This document shows, piece after piece, positions 18,887 to 25,956 of a DNA stretch of 64,000 nt. Under the pieces are notes generated by a model. The model ran no database searches. It was not told where the DNA came from and saw only the letters and a program-made list of their open reading frames with translations. Source of the DNA: Bacteroides intestinalis (lineage in GTDB: Bacteria > Bacteroidota > Bacteroidia > Bacteroidales > Bacteroidaceae); NCBI RefSeq assembly GCF_003464595.1, contig NZ_QRZF01000002.1:62001-126000 (forward strand), read 5' to 3'. Both the position numbers and the translations under genes were made by a program. Within the stretch, counting starts at the first letter, position 1. Each line of letters opens with the position of its first letter.

Positions 18887-20443
18887 TTAGATGCCTGCAA
18901 ACTCTTTGATGAAGTTTACAATCTGTTTCAATGCATTTACGTTTTTGTCTTTCAGTTGAATAACCATATCTGCATTATTATTGGGGTCGCCAACAGCCTC
19001 TACATAAGCTATCTTGTCAACCAAAGCAAAAGCTGTTGCATATTGTGTGCCGCCATATTCCGATAACATCTTCACAATCGGCAAAGCAAGAATTGCTTCA
19101 GCATTAATGACGAAAGCGCTGTTCTTACCTTTGATATTGGATGCAAATTCGGTATCCTTAATAGATGGATTAACGGCTTTATCTATGCTCTTGTACAACA
19201 TTTCGTCATTCGTAGCATACAAACTATTGTTGCGAACTCCGAAGAACAGGTTCAGTGCCTTTGATTTATATACATATTCGTTTTCTCCCAGTTTCAGGAT
19301 GTCGTCTCCTCTTTTTAAGCCCAGTTCGCTTTTCTTCTCATACAATAACTGTACGGGGGCGGCACTCTTTACATTGGCGTACATCAGGAAAGTAGGAGCG
19401 TTATTCATAGTGAAGTTTATCAACCCCATTGCAATATCTTTCTGGAATGTGCCGAACAACTCTTTTACTTCATTAGCCTTGGCTATGGAGAAATTCTTCT
19501 GGAACTGCTCATTTTCCAACAACATGTTATAGAACTCTTCTCCATTGATACCCATGCTGAGATACATCAGGGTGGATTTCGGGAAGTATTTCAAGAAAGT
19601 GTTTTCTATGGGGCAGGTTGCCTTCTTTTGTTTGTCGAACAAAGCTTGCAGTTCCGGGTTTTCTGTGAAGCTCTCATACTTCATGCTTACCTTACCTTTC
19701 TCAAAGGAAAGGCTTCCCAACATTTTCATATCTTTCAGGTCAATGTTGTAGGGCATATCGCTTGCTTTGATCATATTGGCATAAGGGCCCAGCAGGCTTG
19801 CCGGAGAGAACATAGTGCTGATATCTCCTCCCATCTTCTGCATCTTTTTGAAGACAGTAGTTGAAACAATGCTGTTTTCATTCGTCTGTTTCAGCAAGGC
19901 AGGAATATTCTCTTTGATTTTCTCAAGCTGGGTAGTGCCGCTATAATTGGTCAGCATAAGCACTGAAGGAGTATATGCTATGAGTACCTGGTTCCCCATT
20001 TGTGTGAACTGAAAACCGTCACCGCTTGCCAGAGGCTGACAGACTTTTTCTTTCTCCAATGTTTCCAGCAGTGCATGCAGGTCGTCTTCACTGCTGACTT
20101 TGGCAATGATAGTAGTAGGGAATGTTTCCGTGGTGAAGATATACAAAGGTTCCGATACATCGATTCCCGATTTCTTCGGATCTTTCATTATCATTTCCAC
20201 TTGCTGGAATGTTGCAGCGTTCATGCCGCTCTTCAAAGCATTCGTCAGCTTTTCCTGTACTTCTTTGTTCTCCTTGTCATTGAGGCCTGCTTTGTCAGCC
20301 AATGATTTCAGGTTGATGCTGACTACCGTATGGGCATTGGCAGGAATCACATCGGTGTATTCTTGCTTCTTCTGGGAACAGGCGCTGACAAGAGCTACCA
20401 CTACAGCCATCAACGCCAAACGGGGAAACAAACTTTTCTTCAT
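18887..20443 (-). CDS. DUF4836 family lipoprotein
   Basis: 518 residues. A lipoprotein signal ends in VSAC (Cys22). The mature part begins with VIPANAHTVVSINLKSLADKA-like sequence, the typical opening of DUF4836 proteins of Bacteroidetes. These are long alpha/beta proteins in which repeated units track a possible substrate-binding or structural role. No catalytic motif is visible and the function is unknown. The gene lies directly upstream of the ABC ATPase and permease genes on the same strand, so it may be an accessory lipoprotein of that transporter; this is inference from position only. Confidence 0.75.
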   Translation of the reverse strand: MKKSLFPRLALMAVVVALVSACSQKKQEYTDVIPANAHTVVSINLKSLADKAGLNDKENKEVQEKLTNALKSGMNAATFQQVEMIMKDPKKSGIDVSEPLYIFTTETFPTTIIAKVSSEDDLHALLETLEKEKVCQPLASGDGFQFTQMGNQVLIAYTPSVLMLTNYSGTTQLEKIKENIPALLKQTNENSIVSTTVFKKMQKMGGDISTMFSPASLLGPYANMIKASDMPYNIDLKDMKMLGSLSFEKGKVSMKYESFTENPELQALFDKQKKATCPIENTFLKYFPKSTLMYLSMGINGEEFYNMLLENEQFQKNFSIAKANEVKELFGTFQKDIAMGLINFTMNNAPTFLMYANVKSAAPVQLLYEKKSELGLKRGDDILKLGENEYVYKSKALNLFFGVRNNSLYATNDEMLYKSIDKAVNPSIKDTEFASNIKGKNSAFVINAEAILALPIVKMLSEYGGTQYATAFALVDKIAYVEAVGDPNNNADMVIQLKDKNVNALKQIVNFIKEFAGI

Positions 20444-20467
20444 ATAACTATTATTTAAGTGTGATTA

Positions 20468-21166
20468 TCATTGATTTTGTAAGTTCAGAATGTGGCAGGC
20501 CACCAGAGCTGCCGTTTCTGTACGCAGTCTCGACTTTCCCAGACTAATGGGAGTAAAGCCGTTTTCTATTGCCTTTTGCACTTCTTCTTCACTGAAGTCT
20601 CCTTCCGGACCGATTAATACCAGTGCATCTTCTCCTTTGTGGAATACATCTTTCAACAGGGGCTTTTCTCCTTCGTAACAGTGAGCTATGAACTTCTGTC
20701 CTTTGAAAGGCTGCGTGATGAACTTATTGAAATCCGTCATTTCATTCAGTTGTGGCAAACGGGCTTTAAGGGATTGCTTGATGGCTGACACCAGTATTTT
20801 ACTGATACGTTCGGTCTTGATGACTTTCCGTTCCGAGAAGCGACAGTTCAGGAAAGTCAGTTCATCGAAGCCTATTTCAGTGGCTTTTTCAGCAAACCAT
20901 TCTGTGCGGTCCATATTCTTGGTCGGGGCCATGGCAATGTGCAGATGTCCATTCCATAGAGGTTCCTGATAAGTAGTCTCCAAAATGTTTACCATGCAAC
21001 GCTTGTTGGTAGCAGCACTGATTTCTGCACGATAGAAATAGCCTTTGCCATCGGTCAATGTAATCTGATCGCCAATATTGAGGCGTAGTACGCGGATGCA
21101 GTGTTGGGCTTCTTCTTCGGGAAGTTCGGCACGGGTTTGTATGTCGGGTGTATAAAATACGTGCAT
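20468..21166 (-). CDS. rsmE: 16S rRNA (uracil1498-N3)-methyltransferase RsmE
   Basis: 232 residues, normal length for RsmE. The N-terminal PUA-like domain contains HCIRVLRL. The C-terminal SPOUT (knotted) domain has the SAM-binding segments LVLIGPEGDFSEEEV and ISLGKSRLRTETAAL, both diagnostic of the family. It methylates U1498 of 16S rRNA in the 30S subunit. The gene ends 25 bp before the DUF4836 gene and starts 7 bp after the bifunctional nuclease gene, so it sits in a minus-strand run. Confidence 0.95.
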   Translation of the reverse strand: MHVFYTPDIQTRAELPEEEAQHCIRVLRLNIGDQITLTDGKGYFYRAEISAATNKRCMVNILETTYQEPLWNGHLHIAMAPTKNMDRTEWFAEKATEIGFDELTFLNCRFSERKVIKTERISKILVSAIKQSLKARLPQLNEMTDFNKFITQPFKGQKFIAHCYEGEKPLLKDVFHKGEDALVLIGPEGDFSEEEVQKAIENGFTPISLGKSRLRTETAALVACHILNLQNQ

Positions 21167-21172
21167 AAGTGT

Positions 21173-21775
21173 CTATTGCTGTTCCTTTCGTTTGCTAATT
21201 TCGTCTCTGATGTAGGCGGCGCGTTCGTAATTCTCATTGGCTATGGCTTCCAATAGAGCCTTTTCCAGCATTTCCATGGTATCTCCGTGGAGGAAAGCAT
21301 CTTCGTGTGGAGAAGGATTTTCTCCCATGGGAGCTATGCTTCCCGCTTCACTTCCTGTTCCGGTTTTAAGCTGTTCCGATTCCAGAATCTCCTCGTAAAT
21401 GAAGATAGGCGCCTGCATCCGAAGAGCCATGGCCACCGCATCTGATGTGCGGGCATCCATACGAATGATCGCCTCGTCCGCTTTCAGATAGATATAAGAA
21501 TAGAATACACCATTGTCTACCTTGTAGATAAGGGCACGCGGCATACTCACTCCCAATACTTCCAGACACGAAGCAAAAAGATTGTGTGTCAACGGGCGTG
21601 GTGGAATAATTCCCTTCAGACTGATTAACATTGCCTGCGCTTCCGCCGCACCGATAATGACCGGTAATTGACGGGTACCCTCTACTTCTCCCAATACCAG
21701 CGCATAAGCTCCTGCCTGTTCCTGACTATTGGAGATATTTAGTACTTCTAGTTCTATTTTTTTCTTTTTATCCAT
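21173..21775 (-). CDS. Bifunctional nuclease (BFN/DUF151) family protein with UvrB/C motif
   Basis: 200 residues from the ATG at 21775, which has a purine-rich site (GGAAAAAG) before it. The reading frame continues 12 codons upstream but without a better start. The BFN domain (about 5-140) shows the family patterns QAGAYALVLGEVEG, RPLTHNLFASCLE and DARTSDAVAMALR. A UvrB/UvrC interaction motif (LEKALLEAIANENYERAAYI) closes the protein. BFN proteins have reported DNase/RNase activity in plants and are widespread in Bacteroidetes; the bacterial role is not settled. The gene probably shares a transcript with rsmE and with the nucleoside permease (46-bp gap). Confidence 0.88.
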   Translation of the reverse strand: MDKKKKIELEVLNISNSQEQAGAYALVLGEVEGTRQLPVIIGAAEAQAMLISLKGIIPPRPLTHNLFASCLEVLGVSMPRALIYKVDNGVFYSYIYLKADEAIIRMDARTSDAVAMALRMQAPIFIYEEILESEQLKTGTGSEAGSIAPMGENPSPHEDAFLHGDTMEMLEKALLEAIANENYERAAYIRDEISKRKEQQ

Positions 21776-21821
21776 AATCTTTTTCCGAGTGGGTTGGCAA
21801 CTGCCAGCCATTTACTACTTA

Positions 21822-23078
21822 CTATTTTTTATTTACTGCTTCTTCCGGCCGGTGTTTGTACTTGAATACCAAGGCAAACAAAATACCGATAGCCAGTGCA
21901 TAAGCAGCAAAGATCAACCAAATTTGGGGCCATTCACGGCTTACCAGTCTACCATCGGCATATACCGAGAAGGCATCTACTACGGCACCACTGGCGTATC
22001 CTCCAATAATAGCACCCAAACCGTTGGTCATCATAAAGAATAATCCCTGGGCACTGGCACGAATATTGGAATTGGTTTCTTGTTCAACAAACAACGAACC
22101 CGAAATGTTGAAGAAATCGAATGCCATGCCATACACAATCATGGACAGGATTAACATCCACAGGCCGGAACCCGGATCTCCGAAACCGAACAATCCGAAC
22201 CGGAATACCCAGGCAAACATGCTGATCAGCATGACCTGCTTGATTCCGAAATGTCTCAGGAAGAAAGGTATGGCGAGAATAAATAATGTTTCGGACATCT
22301 GCGAGATGGATAGCAGAATAACCGAATGCTTCACACCGAAAGACTCTGCATATTCCGGAATACTGGCAAAACTACCTAAGAAAAGGTCACCATACGTATT
22401 GGTAATCTGCAACGCTGCTCCCAGAAGCATGGAGAACAAGAAGAAGATGGCCATTTTCTTTTTTTTGAATAGTACGAATGCGTCCAGTCCTAAAGAAGAA
22501 ATCAGCGATTTATTTCCGGTCTTGGCAGGTTTACATGCCGGCAGGGTGAAAGAGTACAGCCCCAGCATTAATGCAGATGCACCACCTACATAGAGTTGGG
22601 CGCTTGAGTTCTTGAATCCGGTAAGGTCCACCGCCCACATTGCACAAATGAAACCGATAGTTCCCCATACGCGAATGGGTGGGAAATCCTTGATGAGGTC
22701 ACACTTATATTGTTCAAGCGAGTTGTACGAAACTGTATTGGCCAGTGATAAAGTAGGCATATATACCAATAAATTGAGCAGCATTGCCCAATACATCTGG
22801 TCATATCCCGTAGCCGTGGAAGCATAGAAAAGACAGGCAGCCCCTGCGATGTGGCAAAGTCCGTATAAGCGTTCTGCATTAAACCATTTATCGGCAATGA
22901 TACCAATGATGCCGGGCATAATCAGAGAGGCGATACCCATGGTTGCGAAGATTGCACCGATTTGGCCTCCTTCGAAGTGGAGTTCTCTGCCCATGTAACC
23001 ACCTAATGAAATTAACCATGACCCCCATACGAAGAATTGCAGGAAGTTCATGATAATCAAACGAACTTTTATACTCAT
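21822..23078 (-). CDS. Nucleoside permease, NupG-type MFS transporter
   Basis: 418 residues with about twelve hydrophobic helices. The start (MNFLQFFVWGSWLISLGGYM) and the helix-2 region with GIIADKWFNAERL are typical of the NupG/XapB nucleoside:H+ symporter family. Family knowledge predicts uptake of nucleosides across the inner membrane, driven by protons. A -7 box TATATTTG at 23132-23125 lies about 50 bases upstream of the start. The gene leads the run to the BFN and rsmE genes. Confidence 0.88.
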   Translation of the reverse strand: MSIKVRLIIMNFLQFFVWGSWLISLGGYMGRELHFEGGQIGAIFATMGIASLIMPGIIGIIADKWFNAERLYGLCHIAGAACLFYASTATGYDQMYWAMLLNLLVYMPTLSLANTVSYNSLEQYKCDLIKDFPPIRVWGTIGFICAMWAVDLTGFKNSSAQLYVGGASALMLGLYSFTLPACKPAKTGNKSLISSLGLDAFVLFKKKKMAIFFLFSMLLGAALQITNTYGDLFLGSFASIPEYAESFGVKHSVILLSISQMSETLFILAIPFFLRHFGIKQVMLISMFAWVFRFGLFGFGDPGSGLWMLILSMIVYGMAFDFFNISGSLFVEQETNSNIRASAQGLFFMMTNGLGAIIGGYASGAVVDAFSVYADGRLVSREWPQIWLIFAAYALAIGILFALVFKYKHRPEEAVNKK

Positions 23079-23124
23079 GACTTTTCTAATTTGTGTGTTT
23101 CCTTTTCACATTAAATAATAGATG

Positions 23125-23132
23125 CAAATATA
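23125..23132 (-). promoter_or_regulatory. -7 box (TATATTTG) of the nucleoside permease gene
   Basis: The minus strand reads TATATTTG, a match to TAnnTTTG. It lies 36 bases downstream of the terminator hairpin at 23168-23200, so the permease run has an independent start. No clear -33 element. Confidence 0.5.
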
Positions 23133-23167
23133 ATATTTTCGTTGATTGCGTGAGCATGTTTATGTAT

Positions 23168-23200
23168 AAAAAAAAAGAAGGCTATCTATCCCAGACAGCC
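23168..23200 (-). terminator. Intrinsic terminator
   Basis: On the minus strand GGCTGTCT, loop GGGAT and AGATAGCC form an 8-bp stem with one G-U pair. A TTC and nine T's follow. It ends the candidate small RNA and any read-through from the methyltransferase gene. Confidence 0.8.
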
Positions 23201-23237
23201 AATCTTTATTAACCTTAAATCTAATACCATGAAAAAC
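23168..23237 (-). ncRNA. Candidate small RNA of about 70 nt
   Basis: On the minus strand a -7 box TACATTTG (23251-23244) is followed, about 45 bases beyond the predicted start, by a G+C hairpin and a run of nine T's. This makes a self-contained unit. The sequence between (GGTATTAGATTTAAGGTTAA) carries no ORF. It resembles, from memory only, repeated short RNA elements reported in Bacteroides. The 5' end is estimated from the promoter. Alternatively the hairpin is just the terminator of the upstream rRNA methyltransferase gene. Confidence 0.5.
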
Positions 23238-23243
23238 ACAGTG

Positions 23244-23251
23244 CAAATGTA
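23244..23251 (-). promoter_or_regulatory. -7 box (TACATTTG) of the candidate small RNA
   Basis: It reads TACATTTG on the minus strand. A 7-bp inverted repeat (TTATGTT/AACATAA, 23258-23275) lies just upstream and could be an operator. Confidence 0.5.
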
Positions 23252-23364
23252 GAGGTTTTATGTTATACAACATAACGTTTTAGTGATTTTCTTCTTTGGT
23301 TTAACATCTTTTAGAATATAAAGAATGCTTTCCCCCTTTATAAGGACCAAAGTACATGCACTAT

Positions 23365-24546
23365 TTATTCTACATACAACACTAATCCTTTCAGATATTC
23401 CCCCTCGGGATGATATATACTTACCGGATGGTCGGCGGGTTGCGTCAGTTGATGCAGGATACGAACGCTGCGACCGGACATGGCGGCAGCTGTAAAGACT
23501 GCCGTGCGGAAGTTTTCTTTGCTGACTGCTTGCGAGCAGGAGAAAGTAAATAGAATACCGCCCGGTTTGATCTTCTCGAAAGCTTTTACATTCAGTTTGC
23601 GGTAACCTTGCAGGGCATTGCGCAAAGCATCGCGGTGTTTGGCAAATGCCGGCGGGTCCAGGACAATTAGGTCGTACTGGTCGCCCATACGATCCAGATA
23701 TTTGAAGGCATCTTCGGCAAAAGCTGCATGGCGGGCATCACTGGGGAAATTCAATTCTATATTCTTATTCGTGAGGTCAATTGCTTTGGCTGAACTGTCT
23801 ACGGAATGTACCAGTTGGGCATTTCCACGCATACCATAAACAGAGAAGCCACCGGTATAGCAGAACATGTTTAATATGGAACGTCCATTTGCATAACGTT
23901 CCAGCAGGGAGCGGTTTTCACGTTGGTCAACGAAAAAGCCTGTCTTTTGTCCTTTCAACCAGTCAATATGGAATTTCAGTCCATATTCCATAGCTACATT
24001 ATCAGTGCTGCCACCTTTCAAGAAACCGTTTTCAGGGTAAAGATCAGCCTTGAAGGGAAGAGTCGTTTCTGATTTATAATAGATATTCTCTATTTTATCA
24101 CCCATTACTTCACTGAGAGCATTGGCTATTTCCATACGGTCAAGATGCATACCGGCAGAGTGTGCCTGCATCACGGCGGTGCGGGCATAAATATCAATGA
24201 TTAGTCCGGGGAGGTTATCACCTTCTCCATGTACCAGTCTGTAAGTATTATTAGTTGGGTTCTCTGCAATACCAATGCTGCGGCGCATCTCATAAGCAAT
24301 ACTGAGTTTACGTTTCCAGAAATCGGAATCAATAGCCTCATCCTGATGGAAAGAGAGTACGCGTACGGCAATGCTGCCAATCTGGAAATGTCCTTTGGCA
24401 ATGAATTCCTTCTTGGAAGTATAAATTTCTACTACTTCGCCTTCTTCGGGTTCACCGTCGAAATGAGCGATAGCACCCGAAAACACCCAGGGATGAAAAC
24501 GTTTTAATGACTCTTCTTTGCCAGATTTGAGATATACTTTGTACAT
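23365..24546 (-). CDS. Class I SAM-dependent rRNA methyltransferase, RlmI-like
   Basis: 393 residues. An N-terminal PUA domain (about 2-72) is followed by a short linking domain and a Rossmann methyltransferase. The SAM-binding strand is ILNMFCYTGGFSVYG, the acidic loop is VHSVDSSAKAI, and the catalytic motifs are VLDPPAFAKH and TFSCSQAVS, with a Cys as in m5C enzymes. RlmI makes m5C1962 in 23S rRNA, and this protein has the same length and layout. The exact target in Bacteroides is inferred. A terminator-like hairpin lies about 165 bp downstream. Confidence 0.9.
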   Translation of the reverse strand: MYKVYLKSGKEESLKRFHPWVFSGAIAHFDGEPEEGEVVEIYTSKKEFIAKGHFQIGSIAVRVLSFHQDEAIDSDFWKRKLSIAYEMRRSIGIAENPTNNTYRLVHGEGDNLPGLIIDIYARTAVMQAHSAGMHLDRMEIANALSEVMGDKIENIYYKSETTLPFKADLYPENGFLKGGSTDNVAMEYGLKFHIDWLKGQKTGFFVDQRENRSLLERYANGRSILNMFCYTGGFSVYGMRGNAQLVHSVDSSAKAIDLTNKNIELNFPSDARHAAFAEDAFKYLDRMGDQYDLIVLDPPAFAKHRDALRNALQGYRKLNVKAFEKIKPGGILFTFSCSQAVSKENFRTAVFTAAAMSGRSVRILHQLTQPADHPVSIYHPEGEYLKGLVLYVE

Positions 24547-24602
24547 GCTGTTATAGTGATTAACGATTAGCTGTTAGTGATGAGTGAGTAGTATCACACT
24601 GA

Positions 24603-25235
24603 TTATTGGGTTATAATTTCCTCTGTTTCGTCTGGTGCCAACTCATAGTCACCGCTGATTTTTAATTCTTGCAGTCGGTTATAGATGTTGAGGCATGCCC
24701 ATGCATCGGTAGCCGCATACTGTTTCTGAGGTTCGGTCAGGTGTTCTGCTTCCCAGTTGGAAAGACGTTGCGATTTGGAAATCTTTTCACCGAACAGGAT
24801 ACCATAGATTTTCTGCAGGCTCTTGTCCTGTATGCCGAACATACGGACATATTCTTGCAATTCGATGCAGGCGCGTTGTTCAAAGGGAGCACGTTTGTGC
24901 AGCATCATAAAGTCATCCCGCAGCGAAAGTCCGACTTTGGTGACCGATGGGCTTTCCAGCAACGAAATAATCGGAAGCGTCAGGCCGGTCAGGTTCAGGC
25001 GGAAGAGGAAGCAATCTTTTTCAGAGGATACCTGTAGCAGCGCAACCTTGTGTGATTGTCCTTTGGTGAACGACGGGCGGGTTTCGCTGTCAATTCCCAG
25101 CAAAGGATATTGCTTCAGGTAAGTAACTGCCTTTTCTGCTTCCCAGGGGGTTTGTACCAGATGTATTTGTCCTGGAAAGAGAACTTTGGGCATCTCTTTG
25201 ATAGCTTCCTTATTGATTGTTTTTTTAATAACCAT
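24603..25235 (-). CDS. 3'-5' exonuclease, RNase D-like (DEDDy)
   Basis: 210 residues from the ATG at 25235, which follows AAAGAAATT. A longer reading to 25280 would overlap the His-rich tail of the upstream gene and is less likely. DEDDy motifs are clear: GIDSETRP (Asp and Glu), VGLSLRDDF (Asp) and YAATDAWA (Tyr and Asp). The protein has only the exonuclease domain, without the HRDC domains of long RNase D. Substrate (RNA or DNA ends) is unknown. It starts 11 bp after the DUF5063 gene and is probably cotranscribed with it. Confidence 0.88.
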   Translation of the reverse strand: MVIKKTINKEAIKEMPKVLFPGQIHLVQTPWEAEKAVTYLKQYPLLGIDSETRPSFTKGQSHKVALLQVSSEKDCFLFRLNLTGLTLPIISLLESPSVTKVGLSLRDDFMMLHKRAPFEQRACIELQEYVRMFGIQDKSLQKIYGILFGEKISKSQRLSNWEAEHLTEPQKQYAATDAWACLNIYNRLQELKISGDYELAPDETEEIITQ

Positions 25236-25246
25236 AATTAATTTCT

Positions 25247-25891
25247 TTATTCGTGATGGTGATGGCCGTGGCAATGGCAATCATCATCGTCGCAATCGCA
25301 ATGACCATGATCGTGGCCATGACAACCGCATTCTTCTTCATCAAAATCTTCTTCAATTGTGTCTTCTTCTTCGGCGGCATGGTTGTATTTCACGTCGTGT
25401 AGTGCACGTAGCGTATTCACCAACGTTTGTCCCCAGTACTCTTTGAACTGCTCTTGGCAGATGGCGAGAGAGTCGTTCATCGTTTCATTCAATCCCAGTT
25501 GGAAGACGAAAATGAAATCTTTGATAGCCTGGTAAATATCCGCCAGGTCTTCGGAAATATTTTTCTTGATGGGTTGGTCGCTATAAACCATATCTTGTAT
25601 GAATACATCCAGATAATCATCTTTTTCGGCAAGAATACCGGCAAGGTTGATGCGAAGCACTTCATACGTTTCCTCCGTCACATAGCTTTCGGGGGCTTCA
25701 TCGCCTATTATTTCCGTTTCGGGTAGCATGGCAGCCTTGAGGTAAAGTAGCGGAAGTATCTTTAATGAGGTATCGACAAATGTATCACGTTTCATCGTTT
25801 CCGCCTGTTCCAGGAATTTACAGAACTCGGCAGCTACGGTGACGAACTCCACCACATTGCGGTCGAATATCACTTGGCTTTCTTTTTTCAT
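25247..25891 (-). CDS. DUF5063 family protein with His/Cys/Asp-rich tail
   Basis: 214 residues. The first 165 are helical and match DUF5063 proteins of Bacteroidetes (for example DLADIYQAIKDFIFVFQLG). The last 40 are acidic, then very rich in His, Cys and Asp (ECGCHGHDHGHCDCDDDD and HGHHHH), which suggests binding of Zn, Ni or Cu. No signal peptide, so cytoplasmic. Function unknown. A good promoter (TTTG, 20-bp spacer, TATCTTTG at 25944-25913) starts it, with a leader of about 15 bases. It is the first gene before the exonuclease. Confidence 0.8.
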   Translation of the reverse strand: MKKESQVIFDRNVVEFVTVAAEFCKFLEQAETMKRDTFVDTSLKILPLLYLKAAMLPETEIIGDEAPESYVTEETYEVLRINLAGILAEKDDYLDVFIQDMVYSDQPIKKNISEDLADIYQAIKDFIFVFQLGLNETMNDSLAICQEQFKEYWGQTLVNTLRALHDVKYNHAAEEEDTIEEDFDEEECGCHGHDHGHCDCDDDDCHCHGHHHHE

Positions 25892-25912
25892 AATCTACTT
25901 GATTTTGAAACG

Positions 25913-25944
25913 CAAAGATAGTGCAAACCGAGTGCAGTAGCAAA
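25913..25944 (-). promoter_or_regulatory. Promoter of the DUF5063-exonuclease operon
   Basis: On the minus strand TTTG (25944-25941) and TATCTTTG (25920-25913) are separated by 20 bp, the ideal Bacteroides -33/-7 layout. Confidence 0.7.
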
Positions 25945-25956
25945 TTTATTTGCATT

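Noticed and set aside
23230-23253. Short plus-strand ORF MKNTVQM
   Set aside because: The promoter and T-tract of this unit are on the minus strand; the ORF has no ribosome site.
25186-25446. Plus-strand ORF rich in Arg, His and Asn
   Set aside because: It is the reverse reading of the His/Asp-rich tail of the DUF5063 gene; no start signal or family match.
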